Part shown: positions 38,108 through 48,390 of the stretch, in pieces
How positions within the stretch are numbered: the first letter of the stretch is position 1
How the letters are laid out: every line of letters begins with the position of its first letter
Origin: Chara braunii
Lineage: Eukaryota; Streptophyta; Charophyceae; Charales; Characeae
Length of the DNA: 49,690 nt
Reading direction: 5' to 3'
Assembly: GCA_003427395.1 (NCBI GenBank)
Contig: BFEA01000403.1
Location: 849,176 to 898,865 of the forward strand
The notes under the pieces: generated by a model
What the model saw: the letters and a program-made list of their open reading frames with translations, nothing else
The model's database searches: none
What the model was told of the DNA's origin: nothing
Program-made: the position numbers and the translations under genes

Positions 38108-38706
38108 AGCCCGCCGACAACAGACAACACTGAACCTTTGCAGCCGTGAGAACAAATGACACTTCTGATGGAACAACAAAGACAAAGGATGACTTCATGT
38201 CTGGACCGGGACTTCTCTTCGGATGGAAATGATTGTCGCAGCATCTATACTGAAAGCTGCCCCTCATATCACTAGCGTGATCAACCACTCTTTTTTTTAG
38301 ATTGACAGAAAAATAAACACAAACACAAATGCAGTGAAATGTGGAATATCCTTCGGAACTTTACTGTATGATGCATTATTTTGCTCTCATCTCTACATGT
38401 TGTGTCTCCTCCCTTTTCATCATTTGTCACCTTTTGTGCTCTTCTCGCTGTAAGCGAAGCCGCGACGGGTCCTCTTGTTTTTTTTTAAGAGAAAAACTGC
38501 ATTGACAGATAGGAGATCTCAAGCGCAGCAAGTGGACGGACACCATGCATAATCTGTAGTTGTTTGTCAACAAACTTTTTGCTACAACCCGACTAGAAAT
38601 GACTGCACAACCATGTTTGGATGTTGTGAAAGGTATGGTTACCACTCATTATACACATCGCTTACTAGGCAAAGAGCTCATTGGTTACACTGAATGACTT
38701 TCCCTC
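38108..38706. other. Spacer between Helitron remnants and Ty3-2
   Basis: No gene recognised. A small hairpin CGCT-GTA-AGCG (38446-38456) followed by CCGCGACGGGTCC vaguely resembles a Helitron 3' end, but the CTRR terminus is not seen. Confidence 0.4.
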
Positions 38707-39165
38707 ATGCAGGATGTGGTCAGCCTTGAGGCACAAGACCTCATTACCACAGTAGGCAGCAAAAAACCTATTCGCGGCAGGCGGTCCCAAGGCAGCAACC
38801 GTTTGGTTGTGCATGACCTGTTGGAGGCCGATGAGGAGGCCTATGCAGATGATCCCACTCTTGGTAACGACCAAGAACAGGACCCTGATACAACCTATTC
38901 CTCTTCTGCCCATGACTCTTACGTAAGTAACGAAGAAGAAAAAATAAATGTCTTTAGAAAGTTTGCTAATGTGAAGGGACCAAACCGGAATTCAGGGAAG
39001 AACTATGTCCAGCTTCCTAAAGGAGTCAAAATCCCAACAAAACCGGGGGATGCTCTCCAAATCATTGAAAATGATTGGAGGATTAGGTTCAAGAAAGGAT
39101 TATGTCTGGATTGCATGAAACCGAACCACAAAGTACAACATTGTTATAGGCTGCAGGGAAACTAA
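38707..39165 (+). pseudogene. gag: Ty3-2 Gag C terminus (nucleocapsid)
   Basis: A 152-codon frame ending with CLDCMKPNHKVQHC, a CCHC zinc knuckle (C-x2-C-x4-H-x4-C), at about residues 133-146. The preceding sequence is acidic and Ser-rich (EADEEAYADDPTL, DQEQDPDTT). The capsid part is missing; the frame begins after a truncation upstream. Confidence 0.75.
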
Positions 39166-39785
39166 AATCGGGCATAGAGTTGACATCAGCATCCTCTATG
39201 GCAAAGGAGACTGAACCTGGCGCAAATCAACAAACCTCTCTTGAAGCCCTATCGTTTGCTGATTCCAAGGATGAAGTTTATCATGTTTTGTATGTTGATC
39301 CTTGGGAGGAGTCCGAGAAGGTCGACTTTCACTATCCCTTAGAGCATTGAACTGAGATGAAACATCAACATCCTTAAGGGACAGTGAAGTTAATCTTCTT
39401 CAAACTTCTCATAAACCATCGCTATCTCCGTGTCTTGATTGATTGTGGTGCTACGACTAATGTCCCTGCACAAGATACGCAAAGTGGGTTTGGGGATGAA
39501 GCAAGTGAATTTGTAGAACCCTTGCGGACTCAGGTAGACAACAAAGAGGTTGTCTCATCTAAACATGCAGTCAAAGGTGTGTGCACTATCTTTGACAAGA
39601 ATAAAACAGTCACCCATGTATTGAACTTCTATGTCATTGACAAGTGTCCCTTCGACGCAGTCCTTGGCTTGGGCTGACTGCAGTCCTATTGCGAATGGAC
39701 CAAGCGGAAGGAGCCACTTTTCGTGGTCAAAGACGCTCAAGGGAACAATTTCCCCGTCCTCTTGGATGAGTAGCACTAATCCCCA
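39166..39785 (+). pseudogene. pol: Ty3-2 protease region
   Basis: The active site reads RVLIDCGATTNVPA (D-C-G-A where retropepsins have DTG/DSG, near 39440), and the second motif is DAVLGLG, stop, LQSY. Related elements read LGxxWL here, so the TGA at 39675 marks a lost Trp. Broken frames link it to Gag. Confidence 0.75.
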
Positions 39786-40960
39786 ATGACTTTTTTCAAT
39801 GTCATGCAGTTCTGCAAGGAATGGCACAAACACAAAAAGGATGAACGATTGTATGTTGCCTTCGTTCTCCCTACTCATGTACCTACTACTTTTGTGGTTA
39901 GTACTAGTTTTTCTTTACCTCATGAATCTACTTCCAACACTTCTACTTCTCTACCTACCCCTAGTCCTGCCGACTCTACTTCAAATTTGATTGCCTCCAT
40001 TCGTAATCTGCGAACTGATCTAAGTGATCCTTTTGCTGATCTTTCGCCCCCACCGGTCCCAACAAGCATTCAAAACCTACTTGTCCGATTCTCGAAAGTT
40101 CTTGACGAACCACGTGGAGTTCCCACGCGATCGGTCCGACACATGATCAAGTTAGTCGAAGGTGTTGTTCCTCCAAAGGGCTATGTATACTGAATGAGAT
40201 CGGACGAGTTGGAAGAACTCCGGAAACAAATCGACGAGATGATCGACAAGTGATGGATTAAGCCGAATTTGGTGCGCCTGTTTTGTTTATCCCAAAGAAA
40301 GGAGGCAAAATTCGCATGTGCATTGATTATCGTGGTATAAACCGCATTACGAGAAAAAATGCATATCAATTGTCACGCATAGATGATTTGTTTGATGTTG
40401 CAGGTGAGTGCAAGGTCTTCTCAAAGATCAGTCAGACAGGATACCACCAGATTAAAGTCGATTCTGCGGACCAACACAAGATTGCGTTCAAGACACGCGA
40501 TGGGCTTTACGAATTCCCCTTAGTGCCCTTCGGTCTCTTAAACGCACCGGCCACCTTCCAAAGACTTATGAACAAAGTCCTCCGCGTACAAATTGGTCGG
40601 TTTGTGGTTGTGTACCTTGATGACATACTGTATTTGAGCAAGTCCATCTGGGAAATATGAAGCACCTTGAGGAAGTGTTCACCATCCTCAAGAAAACACA
40701 ACTTCATCTCAACTTAGAGAAATTTTAGTTTGGGAGGGACAACATCATCTATCTTCGGCATGAGTTGTTTGTTGTAGGCCTCAAGCTTGAGGCAACCAAG
40801 GTTGAGGTCATACGCGATTGACCTTAACCCACAAACATTCGTGAACTGCATTCTTTCATTGGTCTTGCATCATACTATAGGAAGTTTGTGCCACAATTTT
40901 TTATTGTTGTTTGCCCGTTGTCCCGACAATCAAGCAAGAACGTATCCTACACGTGAGATG
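39786..40960 (+). pseudogene. pol: Ty3-2 reverse transcriptase
   Basis: Motifs in order: MRSDELEELRKQIDEM (after a TGA where relatives have Arg), stop, WIKPN, VLFIPKKGGKIRMCIDYRGIN, QLSRIDDLFDVAG, FSKISQTGYHQIKV (the first catalytic Asp is replaced, KIS for KID), FPLVPFGLLNAPATFQRLMN and VVVYLDDILYLS (YLDD about 40615). A frameshift follows near 40655; then HLEEVF and VIRD, stop, P (Trp expected). The enzyme would be inactive. Confidence 0.85.
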
Positions 40961-41399
40961 CAACATGCGAAACCGTTTTTGAAACCTCATTGCAAATTTC
41001 AACTCACATTCATAGTCACTACGAATGCGAGTCAGTATGGGATTGGCGCAGTGCTGCAACAAAATGACAGCGATGGTTTGTGGTCGCTCGAGGACTACAA
41101 CAAACACATGTCCAACGGAAAGGTAGCTACTTCCACCTACATACGCAAGCTCTATGCCTTGTGCATGACTTTGAATCATTAAAAACACTATCTTTTGGGA
41201 CTACACTTCAAAATATTATCTGATCATGAGACTTTGAAGTGGATCAAGGAACAAACCACCTTGTCCCCTACATCGACTCGCTGGTTCCATGAGATTGATA
41301 TTTTCAACGTTGAACTAAAACATAAAAAAGGTTGTTATAATTGAGTTGCTATTGCATTGTCTCGATACCCCAAGTATATGACTTGCCTTGTGAACTCCA
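40961..41399 (+). pseudogene. pol: Ty3-2 RNase H
   Basis: Reads LTFIVTTNASQYGIGAVLQQ (first catalytic Asp replaced by Asn in TTNAS), TSTYIRKLYALCMTL, stop, HYLLGLHFKILSDHETLKWI and ending NxVAIALSRYP with a TGA at the Arg position of NRVADALSR. It is non-functional. Confidence 0.8.
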
Positions 41400-42460
41400 A
41401 TGATTGAGGAAATCGTAGACCAACCTACCAAGGAATCCGACCCTAGTCCGATCCTTGAGCAGTTGCGGGATGACCCCAGCAGTCAGCCTGATTTTCACGA
41501 ATATGGAGGACTGGTTTTTCGACGCTATGAAAATAATGACCGTTTGTATGTACCCTACCATGAGCCCCTTCGCACACACTTCTTGGACTTGGCTCATGGT
41601 CGGAATGGACACTTCGGCATGAGAAAAACTTACGAAAACCTATTGGGACAGATTGATTGGACTGATATGAAAGGATCTGCTGAAAAGTTTGTGGCTGAGT
41701 GTCAAGTCTGCCAACGAATCAAACCATCAAGACAAAAGCCTATGGGGCTGCTCAAACCTTCTCCCATTCCCGATGATCTTGGAGAGTCTATCTCTATCGA
41801 TTTCACAGACATGAGAAAGATAAGTAAGAATGATTAGTCACGGTGTTGATCACTTTTCTAAATTCCTCAATGTGATTTCATTACCACCTCATGCCCCAAC
41901 TGAAGTTGTGATCCGTGAGTTCGAACAGAAGTACATTTTGCAGTTCAGAACCCCGAAAACCCTTGTAAGTGATAGGGACCCGCACTTCATAAGTATGGAA
42001 TGAAAGGACTTCACGTCTCAACTCCCTGACCTCAAACTAAGCATAACATCTGACCGACATCCCAAAGCCAACGGTTTGGTTTAGGAGATCAACCAGACTG
42101 TGTTCCAACTTCTCCACGCTTTAATAATTCTAGATAGTGGGATGAAGAGATGTATTTGGTCAAGGGGTTGTACAACAACTCCATCCATTTTTTCATCGGC
42201 ATGACGCCGAACAAACTGCATTACAGTTGGCAGATTCGAATCCGCTTTCCTACTAACTCCCTGAGCAACCAACTGGTTGAACACCTGACGTGCCAGACTT
42301 TCGTGCCAAGTATGATCGCTTGCTCAAAGTTACGAGCACAATAATGACCAAGCAACAACACACAATGATCGATCATGGAAACAAGAAACGTCAACCCTCG
42401 GATATATAAGGGGGAAGTGATGTCCGAGTCAAGATGTCTAAATTTTCAAAAGAAAAGGGC
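41400..42460 (+). pseudogene. pol: Ty3-2 integrase
   Basis: The zinc motif reads HFLDLAHGRNGHFGMRKTYENLLGQIDWTDM...CQVCQRIK (H...H...C-x2-C) at about 41570-41720. The core begins SISIDFTDM (first Asp). A stop at 41835 is followed by further core pieces VSDRDPHFIS (second Asp) and, after a TGA at a Trp position, SDRHPKANGLV, stop, EINQT, where the catalytic Glu lies near a TAG. Later pieces are GLYNNSIHFFIGMTPNKLHYSW and a GPY-like YYGPWDILDVIG. Confidence 0.8.
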
Positions 42461-42800
42461 ATGCCACACAAACTTCTCTTGCTCTACTATGGTCCGTGGG
42501 ACATTCTAGACGTGATTGGCAAGGATGAGTTCGGCCCATCTTACACAGGGTGTTGTGCCTCCTCATCTGCGCACATACCTAGTTTTTCATGCATCAAAAT
42601 TGTACGTACATCGTGATGCAGAGTCCTTCGACTATCGTGAAGACATGATTCCTCGTGCAATCAAGGGCGATCATGAGATCAATATAATCAAGCAACACGT
42701 TGGTAAGGGAAAATATTCATTTTATGTATCATCCGTTGGACAATCTTTATGGGATCTCCAAGAGGGAACTGCTGCGCAGTGCACCACGTGGTGTTAAAGC
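42461..42800 (+). pseudogene. Ty3-2 C-terminal tail, possible chromodomain remnant
   Basis: After VVPPHLRTYLVFHASKLYVH (typical sequence after the GPY/F module) comes EINIIKQHVGKGKYSFYVSS...LWDLQEG. This resembles the chromodomain order (hinge, basic turn, YxVKW, WE/L..) found at the end of chromovirus integrases but lacks the consensus Trp residues. The call of chromovirus is tentative. Confidence 0.45.
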
Positions 42801-42951
42801 CTACGAGTGACAACTAACCTCTAATGTTGTACCTAAAATCTCATAAGACTTACTGCTACTCAGCACTCCCGAAATCTCTTTGCTTTGTTTGCTTATGACA
42901 CGTTTGTCGGAAACTCAAAATGAGTTGCTCGCTCGAAGGGACCTCACTCTT

Positions 42952-42964
42952 AAGAGGGGGGTAA
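42952..42964 (+). other. Polypurine tract
   Basis: AAGAGGGGGGTAA sits immediately before TGTAGACACAAC. Purine tracts of this kind prime plus-strand synthesis and mark the 3' LTR start. Confidence 0.75.
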
Positions 42965-44240
42965 TGTAGACACAACTGATTTATGAGCTTTATTCATGGA
43001 CTGAATGCCTTGCTGAGTTTCCTGCTTGTTATTGAGTTCTCTAGGTCTGTGAGTGTGCACGCTTGTTGGTCTGCATGTCCGTCTGAGTGCTTGTCGGCTT
43101 GAGTGTATCACTGTGTGTGTGTGACCCTCAAGGGCACTTGTTCGTTCAGTGGGCCCGAAGTGCCGATACTTACCTGTGGCCGTGACATTGAGGATTGCAG
43201 CAGGGGAAAACACTCAAGTGGCGGGGAAAGAGGCCTGCGACACTTGAACCCGCAAAAAACACTCAAGTAGCGGGTAGGCCGAATCCACACCAGGTAGCGG
43301 TAGATGTGCCGGGTACTTGAGGCCGAGCAGAACAAGACAAAAGTTGGCATTTTTAAAGGCCCAGTAGTTGTAGGCTAGGTCTAGGCGGGTACAAGTCCAA
43401 CCAGTCTGAGTCTAGGGCCTGTACAAGCAATATTGGAGTCCGCCTACGAAAGGGAGGAGGTACCAGTTGCTTGGAGGCCGCACGACCTGGGAAGTCACTC
43501 GCCAAGAGGCAAGCAGGCCGCTATATCTCCATGAGGAGCCAGTTGCTCCTCCTCATTCTCGGTGTGCAAGTTGAGAGACACACTGGTTGGAGCGCTGGCT
43601 GGAGCGGCGCTAGCAAGGAGCAACGCTGCTGGAGAGGAGCAAGGACCAGACGAGGAAGAAGACCAGGACTAGGAGGGAGGAGCGCCAGAGGTACTTACCT
43701 GGCTATGGTGGTTGCCATCTTCGTCACCTTGGTGGACGCTACAGCAAGAAGGGCCCAGTTGGGGTAGCATTACACCGAGAAGCTTCGTGGTAGAGTCAGG
43801 CATGGCGGCCTGAGCTACAGCAGCCATAGCTGCTTTGTGTTGTCCTTTGGACATCAGGGCAAGGCCCTGGTAGTCTGCCATAGCTTGGCCTTGCACGAAG
43901 GAGGAGGAAGGGTGGGCATGGCTATGGTGGACCTCATGTGATACGTGCAATAGAAGAGGGATTCTGCCATTGATTCTGGTTCAGCCATTCAACATTGTTA
44001 TTATTATTTCTTGTGTGAATAACAGAGGAGGAGATAAGAAGGAGGAGTGTGGTTGGCAAAGAAGAAGAGCATTATCATTGGTCTATGCTGGTGTACATCA
44101 TCTTCTTTTTCTTTGTTTCTTCTTCTTCTTCTTCTTCTTCTTTCCCTCTCTCTCCTCTCAAGTTCATTCATTTCTTTTTGCAAGTAGACGGCATTGTGCT
44201 TTCTGATGAATGTGTACTTCAAAATTGGCCAGGATCATAA
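42965..44240 (+). repeat. Ty3-2 3' LTR (right end uncertain)
   Basis: Starts TGTAGACACAACTGATT. The end is placed near ATAACA at about 44240, before a T-rich tail of another element, but this is a guess because no second LTR is available. It contains three similar ACTCAAGT-type segments with CCCGC/GCGGG (43210-43320), (TTC)n at 44118-44140 and no convincing gene. Confidence 0.55.
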
Positions 44241-44241
44241 C

Positions 44242-44420
44242 ATCTCTCTCTTTTTTCTTTTCTTTTTTGTTTTGTTTTGTTTTGAAAAACATCTGCGGGA
44301 GCCTACTATTGGAAGTGATACGAGCATCCCCCAATAGTAGGCCCCTAGTGATGGATGGCTCCAATCTTTTGGTGGGGAGTGGCACCTGCTGGAAACTGGG
44401 TCCAGCATCCCACTTACAGG
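44242..44420 (-). mobile_element. Hairpin-tailed retroelement 3' end, copy 4
   Basis: Minus orientation. A T-rich tail (44245-44283), a perfect 12-bp stem (44301-44312 / 44331-44342), then GGCTCC and the core hairpin GCTGGA/TCCAGC (44388-44393 / 44401-44406). The terminal stem differs completely in sequence from copy 1 yet keeps position and length. Confidence 0.65.
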
Positions 44421-44919
44421 ACTGGAGAAGGTCATGTCAAACAGTCATATCATGCAGGTTGAGGGGATTAACCGTCCGCCTATTTATAGGTGAGGTTACA
44501 TCATCCTTGTGACTCCAATTGCAACTGGCGAAACCCATACAGAATTACTTAGACAATCCCTAAACCCCCTCCCAGCCTAAGCATGCCGGTGAAATTGAGG
44601 AAGCCAGTTGTAGCCTTACCATAGGATGCTCCCCTGGACAAGCAGTTTGTATGTCAGTTCAGGTGACTTGTTAATTGTTGATTTGCAATCATGTCAACGG
44701 GCAGCTCGCCTGTCACCCTGAGATTGCCTGTCAGGCTGTCACACAAAGAAAAAGGGACAGCGCAGGGGACATCAGCAGCCTTTTCCTCTCCACTTCACAT
44801 GTCTGCTGGGATGGTAGTTGTTGTAGCAATGTGTGCTACCCAGGGGGAAACAGGGTGGCAGCGGCCCTCCCTTCTTAGCGCTTTCATACTCTAACACCAA
44901 CAGAGAGCCTAACCGCAAT
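44421..44919. other. Spacer
   Basis: No gene recognised. Part may be the body of the copy 4 element, and the stretch near 44680-44919 may be host or exon-like sequence interrupted by the SINE. Confidence 0.4.
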
Positions 44920-44934
44920 GCCCCGCCCTATCCA

Positions 44935-45006
44935 GTGGCCTAGCTCAGTTGGTAAGGCACGCAAGTGGCATTCAGGAGGTCTTGGGTTCAATCCCCATTG
45001 GCCTCA
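44935..45006 (+). promoter_or_regulatory. SINE internal pol III promoter (A and B boxes)
   Basis: TAGCTCAGTTGGTAAGGC and GGGTTCAATCCC are about 30 bases apart, as in tRNA genes. Confidence 0.75.
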
Positions 45007-45248
45007 TGCACCTTCCTGGGCAAAGCTTGGCGCCCGCCACCTAGAGATATGCCATTGCCCCCCCCGAGTGGCATTGAGCAGAGACTGCTGATGTTCACAG
45101 GGGGAGGGGACCGGAGGGGAGGCACAGTGACTGGCCCATCGAAGAAGCTTGGTCCTGATGCTACCGGCTAACCCCTGGCCGGTATCGCCCACCTGCTGTA
45201 GCAGGTATCGCACCTGTTGGTGGGTGCAGCTCCCACGTGTTCCCTCGT

Positions 45249-45527
45249 GGAGGCTTGAGCACGGATGTGGCTGCTATGGGGTTCCCCATAATACTATATA
45301 ATGACAATAAAGAAGGCCTGAAAGGCCCGCCTGTCCAGATTTGACAGGTAATTGAATTGGTTGGGCTTAAAGAATTATCCTTTCATCGTTGGAGGCTTGC
45401 GCACGGATGTGGCTGCTACGGGGTTCCCCATAATACTATATAATGACAATAAAGAAAGCCTGAAAGGCCCTCCTGTCCAGATTTGACAGGTAATTGAATT
45501 GGTTGGGCTTAAAGAATTATCCTTTCA
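45249..45527 (+). repeat. 142-bp tandem duplication inside the SINE tail
   Basis: Copies 45249-45390 and 45391-45527 are nearly identical (GGAGGCTTG..., ...CCTTTCA). The small number of differences indicates a recent duplication. Confidence 0.9.
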
Positions 45528-45559
45528 AAAAAGAAAAAAAGAAAAAAAAGCCCCGCCCT

Positions 45560-45964
45560 GGTCAGTGAAAGCGACATACCCATCCTGGCTCGAAACGGGT
45601 CCCCCCATACCTCAAAGTTTTCTTCTGCCTCTTGTAGCATCTCCAGTGACAGGCTATCTTGTGCTGGCAGCATCATCGCAACTGTTTCGTGGATTTGTTG
45701 CCTGTATATGCCGACAATGTCTGCCACCGATGCCGTGTCCCACCATGATGAGGAGGACACCTCCTGACCGGGAGGGTGCTGCAGGCCAGGAGGGATGCCC
45801 TGCCCACCCTCACCCTCTTTAAACTCGGTGCCCATAATCGCCGCCCAACCGCTCCTGAAGGCGGCACACTGATGAGACTCACCTGTCAATGCTCTTAGAC
45901 GCAGTTGTTGAAGCCCAGATGTCAATCGATGTCGTCGTGTCGCCGATGTTGCAGTGGTGCTCAC
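45560..45964 (-). pseudogene. Exon-like minus-strand fragment disrupted by the SINE
   Basis: An open minus frame (MSTTATSATRRHRLTSG..., SSSSWWDTASVADIVGIYRQQ, LSLEMLQEAEENFEVWGDPF) running into the SINE tail at 45550. A splice-donor-like CAG|GTGAGT lies on the minus strand at 45882-45877. Protein-like composition in the last 80 codons suggests a host or transposon exon, but no family is recognised. Confidence 0.35.
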
Positions 45965-47091
45965 CCCGTCTATACGGTGACGTTAGTGCGTCAACCTATC
46001 CTACATGTGGACTCACCACTCCGGCCCTGTTGTGAAGCCGGGGGATGTCGACACTCGAAGCCTAAGGAGATGGCCAATCAAAGCGATGACGTCTCCCCAG
46101 ACTTTGCACGGATCCTGGCGGACGAGCCTGGTCACATCTGACTGGAAATCCCCTACCATGGAACACTAAACCACCAGTGCCTTTGCTGCATCGTTGCCCA
46201 ACCTATCACTGCCGGACCTGTGAGAAAAGTCCACACTTGTGAAATGAAGTACGGAAAACAACCATCCCTCACTGAAAAAAAATGGCGGCCATGGGGACTT
46301 TGAGGCCCATCTAGGAGGGAAGAAGATGGCAAAAAAACGTGAGATTTCTTTCTGGGGTGTACTCTATTGGGGCCTCTTCAAGAAGATTCCTTAATTATTA
46401 AAAAAAAAAAAAAATCCTTAATCAAAAATAGGGTTCCACATGCCGTGACCCATGGGGTCCATTACGGGAAGGGCGGCTAAACAGACGCTACCTCCCACGT
46501 ACTCGAGTTCAAGCCCTACAATGAAACAAACGAAGAATATTCTTGCACAGATGGGCACAGCTCTCGTTGCTCCCAGTGTCACTGTAGCAATCTCTTGGGA
46601 AAACAGGCTGTGCCATGGCATCTTCAATTAATAACCGATCGACGAGGCGTCGCATGTGGTCCAGCAAACACAACAAAAAAACACCGGGAATTGAGGCACT
46701 CGTTCAGTCTCGAAACACGTAGTGCAAAAACAGTGGAGTCCCACTTACATTGAGGAGTTTCCTCGAAGTAAAGGGCCTCATTAGACACTCGTCAGAGCAT
46801 CCTTGGGCCCAAGGACGAATCCTGGAAAAAAAATAGGGTTTTTGGAGTCTGCGTTCCATTCATCCTCGGAGCTTTTTCGTGGGAAAAAAGAAAAAAGAAA
46901 AACAGGTGTCCGTCAGGCTTTCAGCCAATAATAGTGTGCCGCCACAATCCGGGTTCTCCGCTGTAACATCTCCATTACGTGTATGCCCTCTCCACTCTGT
47001 ACAAAGCAGTCCCTCAACTCCACTGGACCTCAAGAGGTCCCTTGGAGCCCAAGGACAGAATGGCTGGGGAATCCTTCGAGCCCAAGGATTT
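45965..47091. other. Spacer, no gene recognised
   Basis: Mixed sequence with A runs (46400-46414, 46826-46832) and small CCTTGGGCCCAAGG-type palindromes (46801-46814). Nothing supportable as a gene. Confidence 0.5.
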
Positions 47092-47385
47092 CACGATGGA
47101 GAGTTTTCACATTCACTATGAACACTCCGTCCCCGAGGACAGGTGGAACGACGGCGTAGTCCGCCAAATCGCGTCTTCAAGGAGTGTGTAACAAAGCCCT
47201 GAGACAGTGGACTACAAGCCTTCTCTTTTTTTCGTTTTCACGATGGAGTGTTTTCACATTCACTTTGAACACTTCGTCCCCGAGGATAGGTGGAACGACG
47301 GCGTAGTCCGCCAAATCGTGTCTTCAAGGAGTGTTTAACAAGGCCCTAAGACTGTGGACTACAAGCCTTCTCTTTTTTTCGTTTT
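47092..47385 (+). repeat. 147-bp tandem duplication
   Basis: Copies 47092-47238 and 47239-47385 share CACGATGGAG, GTCCCCGAGGA, GGTGGAACGACGGCGTAGTC and TCTTTTTTTCGTTTTC, with about ten differences. Confidence 0.88.
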
Positions 47386-47664
47386 CCCTTTTTGAAGTCC
47401 AAGATGTTGTAGAGGAAGTAGAATGGCAAAAGAACAGAACAGAGGAATGACAAACTTCTAGAGGGGTTCTCAACACTTACCGCTGGATCCGAGTACTCTA
47501 GAATGGCACGAGAGCTCAGTCAGTGTTTGGTGGGTTGCCGGAGATTTCTAGTTGACGAGTGGCCGTCGCCTACGCTAAGTGGCCGCATCTGCAGACCAGC
47601 AGGACCCGTTCGGGTGTGAACTGTGGAACCACCGCATCCAATTCTCGCAGTTCCAGTTGCTGCA

Positions 47665-47976
47665 TCAAATGGCACGGCGTCGACAGATGTCACAAGCTCT
47701 GTGGCTCCCACATGCTAGGTACACAGGGGCATGCCGACCCCAATTGTACCAATTGTATAGGAATTGCTGTTCTGGCCCCTGTCTACGAATTGGACATGAC
47801 ATGTCAGGGTGCTGCACAGAAGTGCAATGTGGACTGTCGCCATATGTACGGAAACAAAAACTTGCATGGCCTACGCCTCCATAATCCTCGGAAAGCAAGG
47901 CATGCAAGTCACATGCTCGTGGAATCTGGTCATCGCAGAGCAGCATTGAGCAAGTTTCTTGGGTATCCTGAGTCAT
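47665..47976 (-). CDS. Exon-like fragment with two Cys/His modules
   Basis: Minus frame with CSMLLCDDQIPRACDLHALL...HASFC and, further on, VYLACGSHRACDICRRR. The pattern C-x4-C, then AC-x2-H, repeats here and at 48391-48747. Cys and His spacing suggests zinc binding. No start codon or family recognised. Probably one exon of a minus-strand gene or transposase. Confidence 0.4.
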   Translation of the reverse strand: MTQDTQETCSMLLCDDQIPRACDLHALLSEDYGGVGHASFCFRTYGDSPHCTSVQHPDMSCPIRRQGPEQQFLYNWYNWGRHAPVYLACGSHRACDICRRRAI

Positions 47977-48016
47977 TATTCCCCCTCTCTATGGGACTGA
48001 TCCAAAGCAAGGGTGT

Positions 48017-48240
48017 TTAGCCGTCTCGAGATTTGGTTTGGTCTGCATCAGCTCGCCCTGGCGGTGATAACCTTTCAGTATAGCGCTCTGTAGGTGGTTC
48101 ATATGGTAGCCTTATTTCCTCCTCAGGCTGCTGGGTCGGTTGTTCGTCTGGCAAGGGCGAGGGAGCTCCGACTGCGATTGCAGCAGGCGTATGCCCAATG
48201 CTGCATATGGGATGTGGCGGGTCACGACACTGCGGGAATA
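48017..48240 (-). CDS. Candidate terminal exon, Pro/Glu-rich
   Basis: Minus strand: an acceptor-like CTATTCCCGCAG precedes an open frame QCRDPPHPICSIGH...PEEEIRLPYEPPTERYTERLSPPG that ends at a TAA (48019-48017). The polypyrimidine-rich sequence before the AG supports a 3' splice site. Function unknown. Confidence 0.35.
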
Positions 48241-48390
48241 GTCTACACAGTAGAAAGTTAGAAACAGAATAATTTCAATGACAGCTTCCTGGAAACATTG
48301 AAGGCAAACATGTCATCAGTAAAGAAGGCTGACATGCGCAATTATTCAAGCATGGCAAATCAAGGCCACAACGGCATGCTAGGCACATAA

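Larger units (their letters stand above)
38707..44240 (+). mobile_element. Ty3-2: 5'-truncated chromovirus-like Ty3/Gypsy element
   Basis: Order: Gag C terminus with zinc knuckle, protease, RT, RNase H, integrase, a possible chromodomain remnant, polypurine tract and 3' LTR. There is no 5' LTR, primer site or Gag N terminus upstream. Many stops and frameshifts are present, with several TGA codons where relatives have Trp or Arg. It is a different lineage from Ty3-1: continuous pol, no PHD finger, no accessory ORFs. The right end of the LTR is uncertain. Confidence 0.8.
44930..45549 (+). mobile_element. SINE with tRNA-like head and 10-bp target duplication
   Basis: A 620-bp insertion flanked by the direct repeat GCCCCGCCCT (44920-44929 and 45550-45559). 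The head (44935-45006) is tRNA-like: A box TAGCTCAGTTGGTAAGGC and B box GGGTTCAATCCC, with acceptor-like GTGGCC/GGCCTC. A body follows, then two tandem copies (142-bp period) of a tail segment with ATACTATATAATGACAATAAAG, and an A-rich end (45527-45549). It carries its own RNA polymerase III-type promoter and would depend on LINE proteins to move. Insertion is recent enough to keep a perfect duplication. Confidence 0.85.

Noticed and set aside
38446-38480. Helitron 3' terminus
   Set aside because: A small hairpin and GC-rich sequence are present but the CTRR end and an A|T insertion site are not visible.
43200-43320. CRISPR-like array in the Ty3-2 LTR (ACTCAAGT repeats)
   Set aside because: Only three imperfect, irregularly spaced short repeats inside a eukaryotic LTR; no regular spacers.
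43669-43950. 93-codon minus ORF
   Set aside because: Lies in the Ty3-2 LTR and has no supporting motif.
47559-48020. 153-codon plus-strand Cys-rich ORF
   Set aside because: It is antisense to the minus-strand Cys/His fragment, whose repeated alignment with 48391-48747 favours the minus strand; the Cys content arises from complementary codons.
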